DNA from: an uncultured Lachnospiraceae bacterium
Lineage (GTDB): Bacteria > Bacillota > Clostridia > Lachnospirales > Lachnospiraceae
Assembly: GCA_910576535.1 (NCBI GenBank)
Contig: CAJTKK010000017.1
Location: forward strand, 1-64,000
DNA length: 64,000 nucleotides
Direction: 5' to 3'
Shown here: piece after piece, positions 25,599-33,690 of the stretch
How positions within the stretch are numbered: the stretch's first letter is position 1
Layout of the letters: each line of letters starts with the position of its first letter
Notes under the pieces: model-generated
Told to the model about the DNA's origin: nothing
What the model saw: only the letters and a program-made list of their open reading frames with translations
Databases searched by the model: none
Program-made: the position numbers and the translations under genes

Positions 25599-26567
25599 TT
25601 AGCCTACAACAATGTCATAATATTCATTTACAATATTCTGCACATTTTGAATATGTTCCTGAACGTCCGCTTCACTCATTGTATCCACTTCCAGCATCAT
25701 AGTATCTTTCAGCCAAGCTGACATTTCGTCATTTGCAAGTATATCATCGTACAATTTTTTCAGTTCCGTTACTGTTTCCGCTTTGGTTCCAGAGCGTGCC
25801 AGCACGAAGCAACGGTTACGGAAATAAGGGTACCCGTATTTTCCTACTCCCTCTACTCCTGCGAATTCCCCTTCGCCAATATCCTCGCCGTCAAATGCAC
25901 AGACAATGGTAACACCGCCCTGCTGATATGTTTCCAGAATCTGGGACTGATGGGAAACAGCAAAGTTCGTCTCCCCTCTTGCCACAGCCTGCGCCGCTTC
26001 TGCCGCAGAACTATAAGGCGTAATCTTCAGTTTATCCCCATAACCCATGGAACCAAATAACGCAGCCGCCAAAAATGCCTCTGAACTCGTTGCCCCATTT
26101 GCAGCTACACTGATCTCATCCACGCCTTCCGCATACGCTTTTAAGTCCTCAATGCCATTGATGTTCAGTTTTGCATCCGCGGACATAACAAATACAGAAG
26201 AATACAGATTTTCTACAAACATAAAGTCATCATACGTAAATTGCAGCTTTGCCGGATCCAGAATTGATGTAATGGAAAAAAGGCCTTCTCCTGCAAATAC
26301 CAGTTCCGTATCGTTTGCCTTTGTATCAGCCACCCATGTGTTCACAGTTGCTGCATCACCTTTTATCGCATCAGCTACAAGAATAATACTGTCGGAATAA
26401 TCCGTTGACATGGCCGCTGCCTTTTGGCTTACCATTGCAGCCACGCCCGACGGCGCCCATGGACAAGTTACAGTCCAAGTTGCAGTCTTGCTTCCCCCGC
26501 AGCCTGCCAATAACCCAGCAGCCATCGTAAGAGCCAAAATGCTACTTAAAATTCTCTTTTTCATCTT
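25599..26567 (-). CDS. tctC: Tripartite tricarboxylate transporter substrate-binding lipoprotein
   Basis: TctC/Bug-type solute-binding lipoprotein that delivers the ligand to TctBA. The signal peptide ends in the lipobox L-L-A-G-C with Cys22 as the lipidated residue. The mature part starts with the W-x-V-T-C-P-W-A-P-S-G-V ligand loop. G-A-T-S-S-E-A-F-L-A-A near residue 170 is the second ligand loop. The length of 322 aa is normal. The start at 26567 has GGAG 8 bases upstream. It heads the tctCBA-sulfatase-regulator unit and has a promoter at 26632-26661. The ligand is unknown; the neighbours suggest a sulfated organic anion. Confidence 0.92.
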   Translation of the reverse strand, partial: KMKKRILSSILALTMAAGLLAGCGGSKTATWTVTCPWAPSGVAAMVSQKAAAMSTDYSDSIILVADAIKGDAATVNTWVADTKANDTELVFAGEGLFSITSILDPAKLQFTYDDFMFVENLYSSVFVMSADAKLNINGIEDLKAYAEGVDEISVAANGATSSEAFLAAALFGSMGYGDKLKITPYSSAAEAAQAVARGETNFAVSHQSQILETYQQGGVTIVCAFDGEDIGEGEFAGVEGVGKYGYPYFRNRCFVLARSGTKAETVTELKKLYDDILANDEMSAWLKDTMMLEVDTMSEADVQEHIQNVQNIVNEYYDIVVG

Positions 26568-26612
26568 CACATCTCCTTCATAATTTTCTAACAATCCCTA
26601 TAGGTTTCTCGG

Positions 26613-26625
26613 ACATCATTGATGT
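26613..26625. promoter_or_regulatory. Palindrome ACATCATTGATGT, candidate operator
   Basis: Perfect 6+1+6 palindrome over the predicted transcription start of tctC. The GntR/LacI-type regulator at the end of the same unit is the obvious candidate to bind it. A looser relative, CATCATTTTGATCAT, lies at 28914-28928 upstream of the TauE-family exporter gene. Confidence 0.45.
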
Positions 26626-26631
26626 GATTCC

Positions 26632-26661
26632 AATATAGCATATTATATTTTGTCCTCTCAA
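26632..26661 (-). promoter_or_regulatory. Promoter of the tctCBA-sulfatase unit
   Basis: -35 TTGAGA (26656-26661), 18-base spacer, -10 TATATT (26632-26637), about 65 bases before tctC. A perfect palindrome starts 6 bases downstream of the -10, over the expected start of transcription. Confidence 0.6.
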
Positions 26662-26782
26662 CAAGTTTTCTCACTTTTTTTAAAAAGTTGTACGAAATAG
26701 TCTATTTTTAACAAATCTTGTCTAATTTCAGCAGGATAATTAGACATAATACAAATTACTGCCAGCATATCGTTCCGTTGGA

Positions 26783-27883
26783 TTAGTAATTTTTCCTATA
26801 CCAATTTGCAACTTCTTCCAATCTGGAAATTGCATATTGGAAAAATTCATAATAAGAACTACAAAAATAATTTTCCGGCATCCTGTGCCTCCGGCAGCCG
26901 CCTCTACAGATAGCGGCATATGTACAAGAAACGCATTTTCCGCTTCCGATTGCCGATTCCTCTATAAAACGGATTTCTTCCCTCTTTCTGTTAATTTCCT
27001 CAAAAGAAACTTCATTCAGGTTGCCAAGCTTATACTCGTCCAAGACATAAAAATCACAGGGGTACACCTCGCCGTCCGCCTCCACCACATGCTGGCACGA
27101 ACAGATCCCGCTCATGCCGCATACGCCCGGAGGCATCAGAAGCAGCATCTTCACATATTCCTCAAATTGCTGAATATGGACGACATCTCCTTTTTTCCAG
27201 TCATTGTACCACAAATCAAAAAGCGTCTTCAGAAAATGCCCATATGTTTCCGGCTTTAACGTATACCGGAAAACCTCCTTTTCCTTCCCTAACGGATTCA
27301 GACAGGGAATAAACTGCAGATGCGTAAAACCATTCTGTTTATAAAACCCGTAAATCCTCGGTATTTTTTTTGCAGTTATGGAATTCACCACTGTCAGTAT
27401 ATTAAAATCCACCTGATATTCCTGAAGCTTCCCAATCCCCTCCATTGCTCTACGGAAGGTCCCTTCCCCGCTTGCATCCACGCGGAAAAAGTTATGGGTA
27501 AACTCCGTCCCGTCCAAAGAAACTCCTGTCAGAAAACGATTCTCTTTTAAAAACTTCGCCCAATCTTCATCAATGCACGTTCCGTTTGTCTGGATTGCAT
27601 TAAAAATCTTCAAGTTCTTAACATTATACTTTTTCTGCAGCTCTATTGCTTTCCGGAAAAAAGGCAGCCCCCGGAGAAACGGTTCCCCTCCCTGAAAAGT
27701 AAAAGAACAGGAACCGTCCGCGAAGCATAATGCCTTTGCCACAACCTGTTCCAAAGTTTCCTCCGTCATAAATCCATAAGATTCCACCTTTCTATTCTTC
27801 GACTCATCATGATAAAAGCAATATCCGCATTGCATATTGCACATTCCTGAAGCTGGTTTTATTAATACACTGATATTTTTCAT
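26783..27883 (-). CDS. Anaerobic sulfatase-maturing enzyme (radical SAM, SPASM)
   Basis: Oxidises the active-site Cys or Ser of a sulfatase to formylglycine without oxygen. The radical SAM cluster motif is C-N-M-Q-C-G-Y-C (about residues 15-22). F-T-F-Q-G-G-E-P-F-L is the SAM-binding segment. The SPASM region has C-x(5)-C-x(2)-C near residue 260, P-C-D-F-Y and the C-terminal C-V-S-C-T-Y-A-A-I-C-R-G-G-C series for two auxiliary clusters. The length of 366 aa matches the family. It lies directly upstream of the tctC promoter; the Cys-type sulfatase at 21915 is the only sulfatase in the window and its likely client. Confidence 0.93.
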   Translation of the reverse strand: MKNISVLIKPASGMCNMQCGYCFYHDESKNRKVESYGFMTEETLEQVVAKALCFADGSCSFTFQGGEPFLRGLPFFRKAIELQKKYNVKNLKIFNAIQTNGTCIDEDWAKFLKENRFLTGVSLDGTEFTHNFFRVDASGEGTFRRAMEGIGKLQEYQVDFNILTVVNSITAKKIPRIYGFYKQNGFTHLQFIPCLNPLGKEKEVFRYTLKPETYGHFLKTLFDLWYNDWKKGDVVHIQQFEEYVKMLLLMPPGVCGMSGICSCQHVVEADGEVYPCDFYVLDEYKLGNLNEVSFEEINRKREEIRFIEESAIGSGKCVSCTYAAICRGGCRRHRMPENYFCSSYYEFFQYAISRLEEVANWYRKNY

Positions 27884-27907
27884 ATCCCTCTTATCCTTTC
27901 TTTTTCA

Positions 27908-27933
27908 AAAAACGCCCCCCGCAGGGAGCGTTT
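27908..27933 (-). terminator. Terminator after the TauE-family gene
   Basis: AAACGC-TCCC ... GGGGGGCGTTT hairpin followed by TTTTTTG on the minus strand, 25 bases after the stop at 27958. The anSME gene begins only 24 bases beyond it, so some read-through or a promoter within the hairpin region would be needed. Confidence 0.75.
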
Positions 27934-27957
27934 CCACCGGCCGGCCCTTAACCCGAA

Positions 27958-28743
27958 TCAGGCAAGAAAACGGTACATATTATAAATATTTATGATAATA
28001 ATGACTGCCATCAGCCCCATAAACAGTATATCCACCTTATGATCGTCAATCTTTTTGTTTACCTTCCTGCCACAGAACCCTCCAAGGATTCCCCCTGCAG
28101 CCATCAACGCCAGCAGAAATACGGAAAAAGCCGGAACCGTAGAAGTAAAAATCGAATTCAATAAGCTGGTAATCTGGGAAAATAATATAATATACAAGGA
28201 ATTCTGTGCTGCCGTTTTTGTGGGCATAGAAAAGAAATAGAAAAGAACCACAAGATTAATCGGCCCTCCCCCGATTCCAAGGAAAGAAGACATTACCCCA
28301 AGAACCAGCCCTACCAGCAGACATACCAAAAGGCTAGTCACATGCAAAGTTTTCACCCTCCCCTTATAAATGGTATAAACCAGTGTCCCCAAGGTAACCG
28401 CCAGCAGACAGCCTGCCTGGATAGCCCCCACATAATTCTGGTCAAAAGACTGCACCAGCGCCTGGAACAGACTTTTCCCAAGCACCCCTCCTATCGCCGC
28501 CCCCACTGCCAAGGGCGTCCCAATCCGCATATCGACCAGAGATTCTTTTTTCATTTTGGAAACCACAAAAGAGTATGTGCTCATGGCAAGCACTGTACAG
28601 CCAGACAAAAAACTGATCGTTTTGACATCCATAAGCCCGAAAGAATCCAGCAGAGGCTTAATAATAACCCCTCCCCCAATGCCGCAGATTGCCCCGGCAA
28701 TAGATGCAAGAAAACTAATTATAAAAAACAATAAATAAACCAT
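27958..28743 (-). CDS. TauE/SafE (TSUP) family membrane exporter
   Basis: Transporter of the sulfite/organosulfonate exporter superfamily. The 261-residue protein has about eight membrane segments in two halves, each with the glycine motif: G-A-I-C-G-I-G-G-G-V near residue 20 and S-S-F-L-G-I-G-G-G-P near 155. TSUP members export sulfite, sulfolactate or sulfoacetate, or move other anions. Beside a sulfatase locus, removal of released sulfate or sulfite is the likely job, but this is inference. AGGAGG lies 8 bases before the start. Confidence 0.88.
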   Translation of the reverse strand: MVYLLFFIISFLASIAGAICGIGGGVIIKPLLDSFGLMDVKTISFLSGCTVLAMSTYSFVVSKMKKESLVDMRIGTPLAVGAAIGGVLGKSLFQALVQSFDQNYVGAIQAGCLLAVTLGTLVYTIYKGRVKTLHVTSLLVCLLVGLVLGVMSSFLGIGGGPINLVVLFYFFSMPTKTAAQNSLYIILFSQITSLLNSIFTSTVPAFSVFLLALMAAGGILGGFCGRKVNKKIDDHKVDILFMGLMAVIIIINIYNMYRFLA

Positions 28744-29111
28744 ATCCTCATCCTCCTACCTTTTTCTGCAAGAAACATCCCCAAGAAAGCATGTCCCCGT
28801 TCTCCCGTCCCTGATCTGTCCTCCTTAACCCTATAAAAAATGCGGACTGCCGTACCCCCACGTCAAAAAATACCCGGCAACGCAGTTTTTGCCCCGCACC
28901 CATAGACTCATATCATCATTTTGATCATATCATGCAGAAAACACGGGAAACTTTCTTATATGATGAAACACCCCTTACTATAGAAAACTGCTCTCTATAG
29001 CAAGGGGCTGCCGTCCTCATTATTCCGCCTCTTTCCCACTGTATCTCTGCCTTTATTCTATTCCGGCCCCGTTCTGTCCCAGATGCCGCAAAACCGCCGC
29101 CCGCCGTTCCG
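28744..29111. other. Intergenic region between murA and the TauE-family gene
   Basis: About 370 bases without a gene. It holds repeat copy C (28829-28901), the operator-like CATCATTTTGATCAT (28914-28928) and an imperfect 13-bp hairpin at 28971-29007 (CCCCTT-CTATAG with CTATAG-AAGGGG) that probably ends murA transcription, though its T-run is poor. Confidence 0.6.
28829..28901. repeat. Dispersed intergenic repeat, copy C
   Basis: Contains CCTATAAAAAATGCGG and then ACGTCAAAAAATACCCGGCAACGC, related to copies A and B (CCGGCAACG / CCAGCAACGC), ending in TTTTTGCCCCGCAC. AAAAA...CTGC and GCAGTTTTT can pair to fold it. Confidence 0.45.
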
Positions 29112-30404
29112 TTATCCGACTTTCAGCTTGAACTTTTGCAGTTCTTTTTCAGTATTCACCATCTCAATCTGCGCGCCCAAAGCTTTTAATTTCAAGTGGA
29201 AATCCTCATATCCCCGCTGTATAAACTTAATATCATCCACTACTGTAATCCCTTCCGCTGCCAGGCCTGCAATGACAAGCGCAGCGCCTGCCCGCAGATC
29301 AGGAGCCGTAATGCTGGCTCCGGTATATTTTTTTACGCCGTCTATAATCGCCGTATTCCCTTCTACCTTAATGCTGGCCCCCATTCTGGTCAGCTCATCC
29401 ACATATTTAAACCGGTTCTCAAAGATACTCTCCGTTACGATGCTGGTTCCCATGGACAAACCCAGCGTTACTGCAATCTGCGGCTGCATATCCGTAGGAA
29501 AGCCCGGATAAGGCAATGTCTTTACATGGGTATGCCCCAAAGGTTTGGCAGCTACCACACGTACCGCATCATCCGATTCCTCTATTTCACACCCGATTTC
29601 CAAAAGCTTTGCGCTGATGGATTCCAAATGCTTCGGGATAACATTTTTCACTGTTACATCGCCTTTGGTGACTGCAGCAGCAAACATAAAAGTCCCCGCC
29701 TCAATCTGATCCGGTATAATGGCATATTCGCTTCCGTGTAGCCTCGACACCCCACGGATACGGATCACATCGGTTCCTGCGCCTTTGATATCCGCCCCCA
29801 TACTATTTAAGAAGTTAGCTAAATCCACTACATGCGGTTCTTTTGCCGCGTTCTCAATTGTCGTCTTTCCCTCTGCCATCGCCGCCGCCATCATCACATT
29901 AATGGTCGCCCCTACCGACACTACATCAAGATAGACATGGCTCCCCCGCAAATGCCCCGCATCGGTAATGATCATCCCGTGTTCTATGCGCACATCCGCC
30001 CCAAGGGCGCGGAAGCCCTTGATATGCTGGTCTATAGGACGAAGACCGATATTACAGCCGCCCGGCAGGGAGACCTCCGCCTTCTTATATTTCCCCAGCA
30101 AAGCCCCTAAAAGATAATAAGAAGCCCTTATTTTTTTAATAAAGTCGTCTTCTATCACAACATCATGAATATTGGACGCATTAATCTTCACCGTATGCCT
30201 ATCCAGTCTTTTTACAATAACACCGATGCTCTCCATTGCCTGAATCAGCACATTTGTATCGCGGACATCCGGCATATTTTCTATCAATACAGTTTCATCC
30301 GTCATAATTGCGGCTGCAAGAATAGCAAGGGCTGCATTTTTCGCGCCCCCTATTTCCACTTCCCCCACTAACGGATTACCACCTTTAATCGCAAACTGTT
30401 CCAT
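29112..30404 (-). CDS. murA: UDP-N-acetylglucosamine 1-carboxyvinyltransferase
   Basis: First committed step of peptidoglycan synthesis; adds enolpyruvate to UDP-GlcNAc and is the fosfomycin target. G-G-A-K-N-A-A-L occurs near residue 20, and the catalytic loop S-L-P-G-G-C-N-I-G-L-R-P has the fosfomycin-sensitive Cys near 115. L-P-Y-P-G-F-P-T-D-M-Q-P-Q is the family signature near 305. At 430 aa the length is normal. The start at 30404 has GAGGG 8 bases upstream. Many Clostridia carry two murA paralogues; I cannot tell which this is. An 8-bp hairpin (30426-30452) sits in the leader just before the ribosome binding site. Confidence 0.95.
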   Translation of the reverse strand: MEQFAIKGGNPLVGEVEIGGAKNAALAILAAAIMTDETVLIENMPDVRDTNVLIQAMESIGVIVKRLDRHTVKINASNIHDVVIEDDFIKKIRASYYLLGALLGKYKKAEVSLPGGCNIGLRPIDQHIKGFRALGADVRIEHGMIITDAGHLRGSHVYLDVVSVGATINVMMAAAMAEGKTTIENAAKEPHVVDLANFLNSMGADIKGAGTDVIRIRGVSRLHGSEYAIIPDQIEAGTFMFAAAVTKGDVTVKNVIPKHLESISAKLLEIGCEIEESDDAVRVVAAKPLGHTHVKTLPYPGFPTDMQPQIAVTLGLSMGTSIVTESIFENRFKYVDELTRMGASIKVEGNTAIIDGVKKYTGASITAPDLRAGAALVIAGLAAEGITVVDDIKFIQRGYEDFHLKLKALGAQIEMVNTEKELQKFKLKVG

Positions 30405-30596
30405 GGTGTACCCTCTATCTATATCGCTGCCGGAAAGCCTGTTCCCGGCAGCATCCATTCTCTATCTTATTCACTGCCCCGCAAAAATCATTCAGAAAAC
30501 CTCTGATTACAGTTTGCAGGAATACAAATACAGTATCTTTTTTCATCCATTCCATTGCCGCAGCCAAAGACCCGGCCGCAACATATCATCTTATTG

Positions 30597-30624
30597 ATTA
30601 TAACACAAAAATGTCATTTGTAAA
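30597..30624 (-). promoter_or_regulatory. murA: Promoter of murA
   Basis: -35 TTTACA (30619-30624), 16-base spacer, -10 TATAAT (30597-30602). The -35 lies only 13 bases after the stop of the upstream M23 peptidase gene. Confidence 0.65.
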
Positions 30625-30636
30625 TGGCGGTTTTCA

Positions 30637-32217
30637 TTAGTTCAGATACTTTAGCGGATTCACCTGTGAACCGTTAATTAAAATTTCAAAGTGGACATGC
30701 GGCCCGGAACTGATTCCCGTGTTGCCGCTTAAGGCAATTTTCTGCCCCTGGGATACCGTCTGGCCTGCGGATACAAGGATCTTGCTTAAGTGCCCGTATC
30801 TCGTCTGGCGCCCATCCGCATGGTTGATATACACCACATAACCATATCCTCTTCCCCATCCGGCTCTTGCCACAGTTCCGCCCGAAGATGCCATGACTGC
30901 CGTCCCTACCGGGGTTGCCCAGTCAATCCCTTTATGATAAGCGCTTGCCCCCTTCGTAGGCCTGCTGCGCCTTCCAAAGCCGGAAGAAAGCCTTCCGCCG
31001 GAAATCGGCTTGATATACGTAGGCGGAATCTTTGTCCCTCTTTCCACTATCTTAGGCACAGCTTCATAAGTCACTTCCTCTTTTATAATTTCCCTGGAAG
31101 TTTCAGCATTATTCCGGTATGAAACCATTGCAACCACTTTTCTATGCCCTGCGGAAGGTTCCTGCAAAGTCTTGCTTTCCGTCGTATACCAGTCATCATT
31201 ATCCACATAAATGATTTCCGCCTCATAGTCCTCTTCATAATAAACCTCTTCCTGGCGCTCTACCGAAAGCTCCGGTTCCGGTACGGTTATTATAATTTCA
31301 TCGCCGACACGGATCGTGGAATTTTCATCTTCTATGGATTCGTTCATTTCAATCAGTTTTTCAATTGTCAATTCATTTTCAAATGCGATTTTAGAAAGCG
31401 AATCTCCTGACACTACTTCATAAATCTGGTTTTTTTCCTGTTCCTTGGTTACTTCCTCAATGGCCTCTCCAATCGGCGTAAGCTCTTCTTCTGAAAGATA
31501 GGACTCCACTACTTCGATTTCATCCCCAAATTCCAAAGACACCAGGCCCAGCTCATAGTCCTCAAAATCTTTCTCCCCTGCCGGTTCTACCCCGTCAAAC
31601 ATTTCATCTATGGTTTTAAAAATCCCCACAGATGCCAATGCCTGCATTCCTTCCTCTCCTTCCTTCCGTTCTTCCTTCGACAGCACTTCCGTGGTCAGCA
31701 CATTTAATTCCCTTGTGGAATCCAGCGCAAGATTCACATCGTACTTTCCTTCCGTATCATATTTGCCAATCGAAGAACGCAGTAATTTCAGGACTTCGTC
31801 CTTGCTCGCCAGGTTCACTGTATAATCATTTACTTTTACCGTATAAGACCGGTGCAAAGTCTGCTTTACATTATCCTTCAGCGCCTGGACCATATTTTCC
31901 ACAATTTCTTCCTCGCTGTTGACATGCCCCCAGATTACTTCTTCCCCCACGCATTCTAAGTTGCTGTCTATCAGCACAAGCTCTTCCCCGTTTCCCGCCA
32001 CCATCCTGCGTGCCTGCCTTAAGCATTCATCCGCCTTTGAACTTTCGTCTGTTGCCCCGACATATGTTCCGTTCAAAAGCACTGTAAACATATTGTTTCC
32101 CGTATTTTCAATCTTAATATATCCCGGCATGAAAAAAATAAAGGTAATAACTGCCAATACTGCGACTTTCATTGACCTGACTTGTAAACGTTTGTAATTT
32201 TTTGTAATTTTCTTCAT
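30637..32217 (-). CDS. Cell wall endopeptidase with LysM, G5 and M23 domains
   Basis: Membrane-anchored or secreted peptidoglycan peptidase. A hydrophobic segment at about residues 16-34 serves as anchor or signal. Then come an acidic region, a LysM domain near 262-310 (Y-E-V-V-S-G-D-S-L-S-K-I-A), a G5 domain near 340-395 ending G-T-K-I, and the lysostaphin-type M23 domain at about 405-526. The zinc site is visible as Y-H-K-G-I-D-W and H-V-H-F-E. The length of 526 aa is typical of the clostridial SpoIIQ-unrelated vegetative form. The ribosome binding site is weak. Its promoter overlaps that of divergent dinB. Confidence 0.9.
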   Translation of the reverse strand: MKKITKNYKRLQVRSMKVAVLAVITFIFFMPGYIKIENTGNNMFTVLLNGTYVGATDESSKADECLRQARRMVAGNGEELVLIDSNLECVGEEVIWGHVNSEEEIVENMVQALKDNVKQTLHRSYTVKVNDYTVNLASKDEVLKLLRSSIGKYDTEGKYDVNLALDSTRELNVLTTEVLSKEERKEGEEGMQALASVGIFKTIDEMFDGVEPAGEKDFEDYELGLVSLEFGDEIEVVESYLSEEELTPIGEAIEEVTKEQEKNQIYEVVSGDSLSKIAFENELTIEKLIEMNESIEDENSTIRVGDEIIITVPEPELSVERQEEVYYEEDYEAEIIYVDNDDWYTTESKTLQEPSAGHRKVVAMVSYRNNAETSREIIKEEVTYEAVPKIVERGTKIPPTYIKPISGGRLSSGFGRRSRPTKGASAYHKGIDWATPVGTAVMASSGGTVARAGWGRGYGYVVYINHADGRQTRYGHLSKILVSAGQTVSQGQKIALSGNTGISSGPHVHFEILINGSQVNPLKYLN

Positions 32218-32350
32218 CTTTGCAAATTCAATCCATTTCCATCTTTATTTTCCCGCAAAAAGGCTTCCAAGAACACTTCCCGGCTGCCGTACAGGAATCT
32301 GCAATCTATTTTTTTCCCGGTTCTGCCTCCCAATGATAGCGAACAGATTT

Positions 32351-32379
32351 ATTCTAACAGTATTTATTTTAGTTGTAAA
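32351..32379 (-). promoter_or_regulatory. Promoter of the M23 peptidase gene
   Basis: -35 TTTACA (32374-32379), 17-base spacer, -10 TAGAAT (32351-32356). Its -35 overlaps the dinB -35 on the other strand by five bases. Confidence 0.65.
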
Positions 32380-32400
32380 GAGGGCGGGGTATGGTACAAT
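32373..32400 (+). promoter_or_regulatory. dinB: Promoter of dinB
   Basis: -35 TTGTAA (32373-32378), 16-base spacer, -10 TACAAT (32395-32400), about 48 bases before the start codon. No clear LexA box (GAAC-N4-GTTC) is visible. Confidence 0.6.
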
Positions 32401-32447
32401 AGATGAGAAAGCGAAAGATAAACCGCAGGAAAAAAGGGGGGTTTGCC

Positions 32448-33683
32448 ATGCATAAGACGATTTTTCACATTGATGTAAATTCTGCCTATTTAAGCTGGAG
32501 CGCTTTGGAGCTTCTTTCCCAGGGAGCGGACATTGATTTACGGGATATTCCATCCATTATTGGCGGGGATATGGAAAAACGCCATGGCGTCGTCCTGGCC
32601 AAGTCCATTCCTGCAAAGGCCTATGGCATAAAAACAGGGGAGCCTATTGTCCATGCCCTGCGCAAATGCCCCTGCCTTACCCTTCAGGCCCCCGATCATA
32701 TGCTCTACCGCCGGCGTTCCGCGGAATTAATGGATTTCCTTTCCCATATTTGCCCGGATATCGAACAGGTCAGCGTAGACGAATGTTATATGGACTATAC
32801 GCCGGTCGCCGCACAATATGGGGAGCCTTACTCGGCTGCAGTTAAAATAAAGGATTCCATTCATCAAAGATTTGGCTATACCGTAAACATTGGAATTTCC
32901 AACTGTAAAGTTCTTGCCAAAATGGCTTCCGACTTCCAAAAACCGGATCTGGCACATACATTATTTCCTGAAGAAATCAAAGACAAAATGTGGCCTCTTC
33001 CCGTTTCCTCGCTTTACATGTGCGGCCAATCCAGCGTGGAAGCCTTAAAAAAATTGGAAATACTGACCATTGGGGATTTAGCCTCAGCAGACAAGTCCAT
33101 CCTCGCGGCTCATTTAAAAAGCCATGGAATCATGCTATGGGAATATGCCAACGGGATTGACTCTTCTAAAGTGGCCACCGGACATACAGATCTAAAGGGC
33201 ATCGGCAATTCCGTTACCCTAAAGGAAGATGCCCTTACCAGGGAAGACGCGTTCCGGGTTCTTCTTTCCCTCGCAGAAACTGTCGCCGGACGGCTAAGAA
33301 AATCCCGCCAAATGGCCGGAATGATCGGCATAGAAATCAAATACAATACTTTCCGCAAAGTTTCCCACCAGCTCACCTTGCAGAATCCGGTTTCCGCCAC
33401 CGATATCATATACCACAAGGCCTGCTCTTTATTCGATGAACTATGGGACGGCATCCCTATACGGCTTTTAGGTATCCGTACCTCCAAACTAAAGCCGGAA
33501 GACGAACCGGTTCAGTTAAGCCTTTTCGATCTGCCGGAAATTCCTTCCAGCCACAGGGATACTGCCATTTCAACCTCCAAACAGAAAAAATTAAATCAGG
33601 CGCTGGATTCCATCCGCAAAAAATATGGAGAAGACTCCGTAATCAGAGGGAGCCTTCTCCATATAAAAGACGATGAAACCTGA
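32448..33683 (+). CDS. dinB: Y-family DNA polymerase (DNA polymerase IV, DinB type)
   Basis: Translesion polymerase. F-H-I-D-V-N-S-A-Y-L-S-W near the N-terminus and V-S-V-D-E-C-Y-M-D-Y near residue 105 carry the metal-binding acids. G-I-S-N-C-K-V-L-A-K-M-A-S-D is the family's fingers segment, followed by a helix-hairpin-helix region and the little-finger domain. S-L-F-D near the C-terminus resembles a beta-clamp binding peptide (Q-L-S-L-F-D). The ATG at 32448 has AGGGGGG 6 bases upstream, giving 411 aa. The 3' end of the gene contains the hairpin that terminates the convergent flavin reductase gene. Confidence 0.92.
   Translation: MHKTIFHIDVNSAYLSWSALELLSQGADIDLRDIPSIIGGDMEKRHGVVLAKSIPAKAYGIKTGEPIVHALRKCPCLTLQAPDHMLYRRRSAELMDFLSHICPDIEQVSVDECYMDYTPVAAQYGEPYSAAVKIKDSIHQRFGYTVNIGISNCKVLAKMASDFQKPDLAHTLFPEEIKDKMWPLPVSSLYMCGQSSVEALKKLEILTIGDLASADKSILAAHLKSHGIMLWEYANGIDSSKVATGHTDLKGIGNSVTLKEDALTREDAFRVLLSLAETVAGRLRKSRQMAGMIGIEIKYNTFRKVSHQLTLQNPVSATDIIYHKACSLFDELWDGIPIRLLGIRTSKLKPEDEPVQLSLFDLPEIPSSHRDTAISTSKQKKLNQALDSIRKKYGEDSVIRGSLLHIKDDET
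33616..33663 (-). terminator. Terminator of the flavin reductase gene, inside dinB coding sequence
   Basis: TATGGAGAAG (33624-33633) pairs with CTTCTCCATA (33654-33663), continued by CTCC/GGAG after one mismatch. On the minus strand the stem is followed by ATATTTTTTGC. It lies 28 bases beyond the flavin reductase stop, within the last 70 bases of dinB. Confidence 0.7.
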
Positions 33684-33690
33684 TAACACA

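Noticed and set aside
32290..32372. LexA (SOS) box at dinB
   Set aside because: CGAACAG...TTCT near 32340 recalls half of a GAAC-N4-GTTC site, but the second half is missing.
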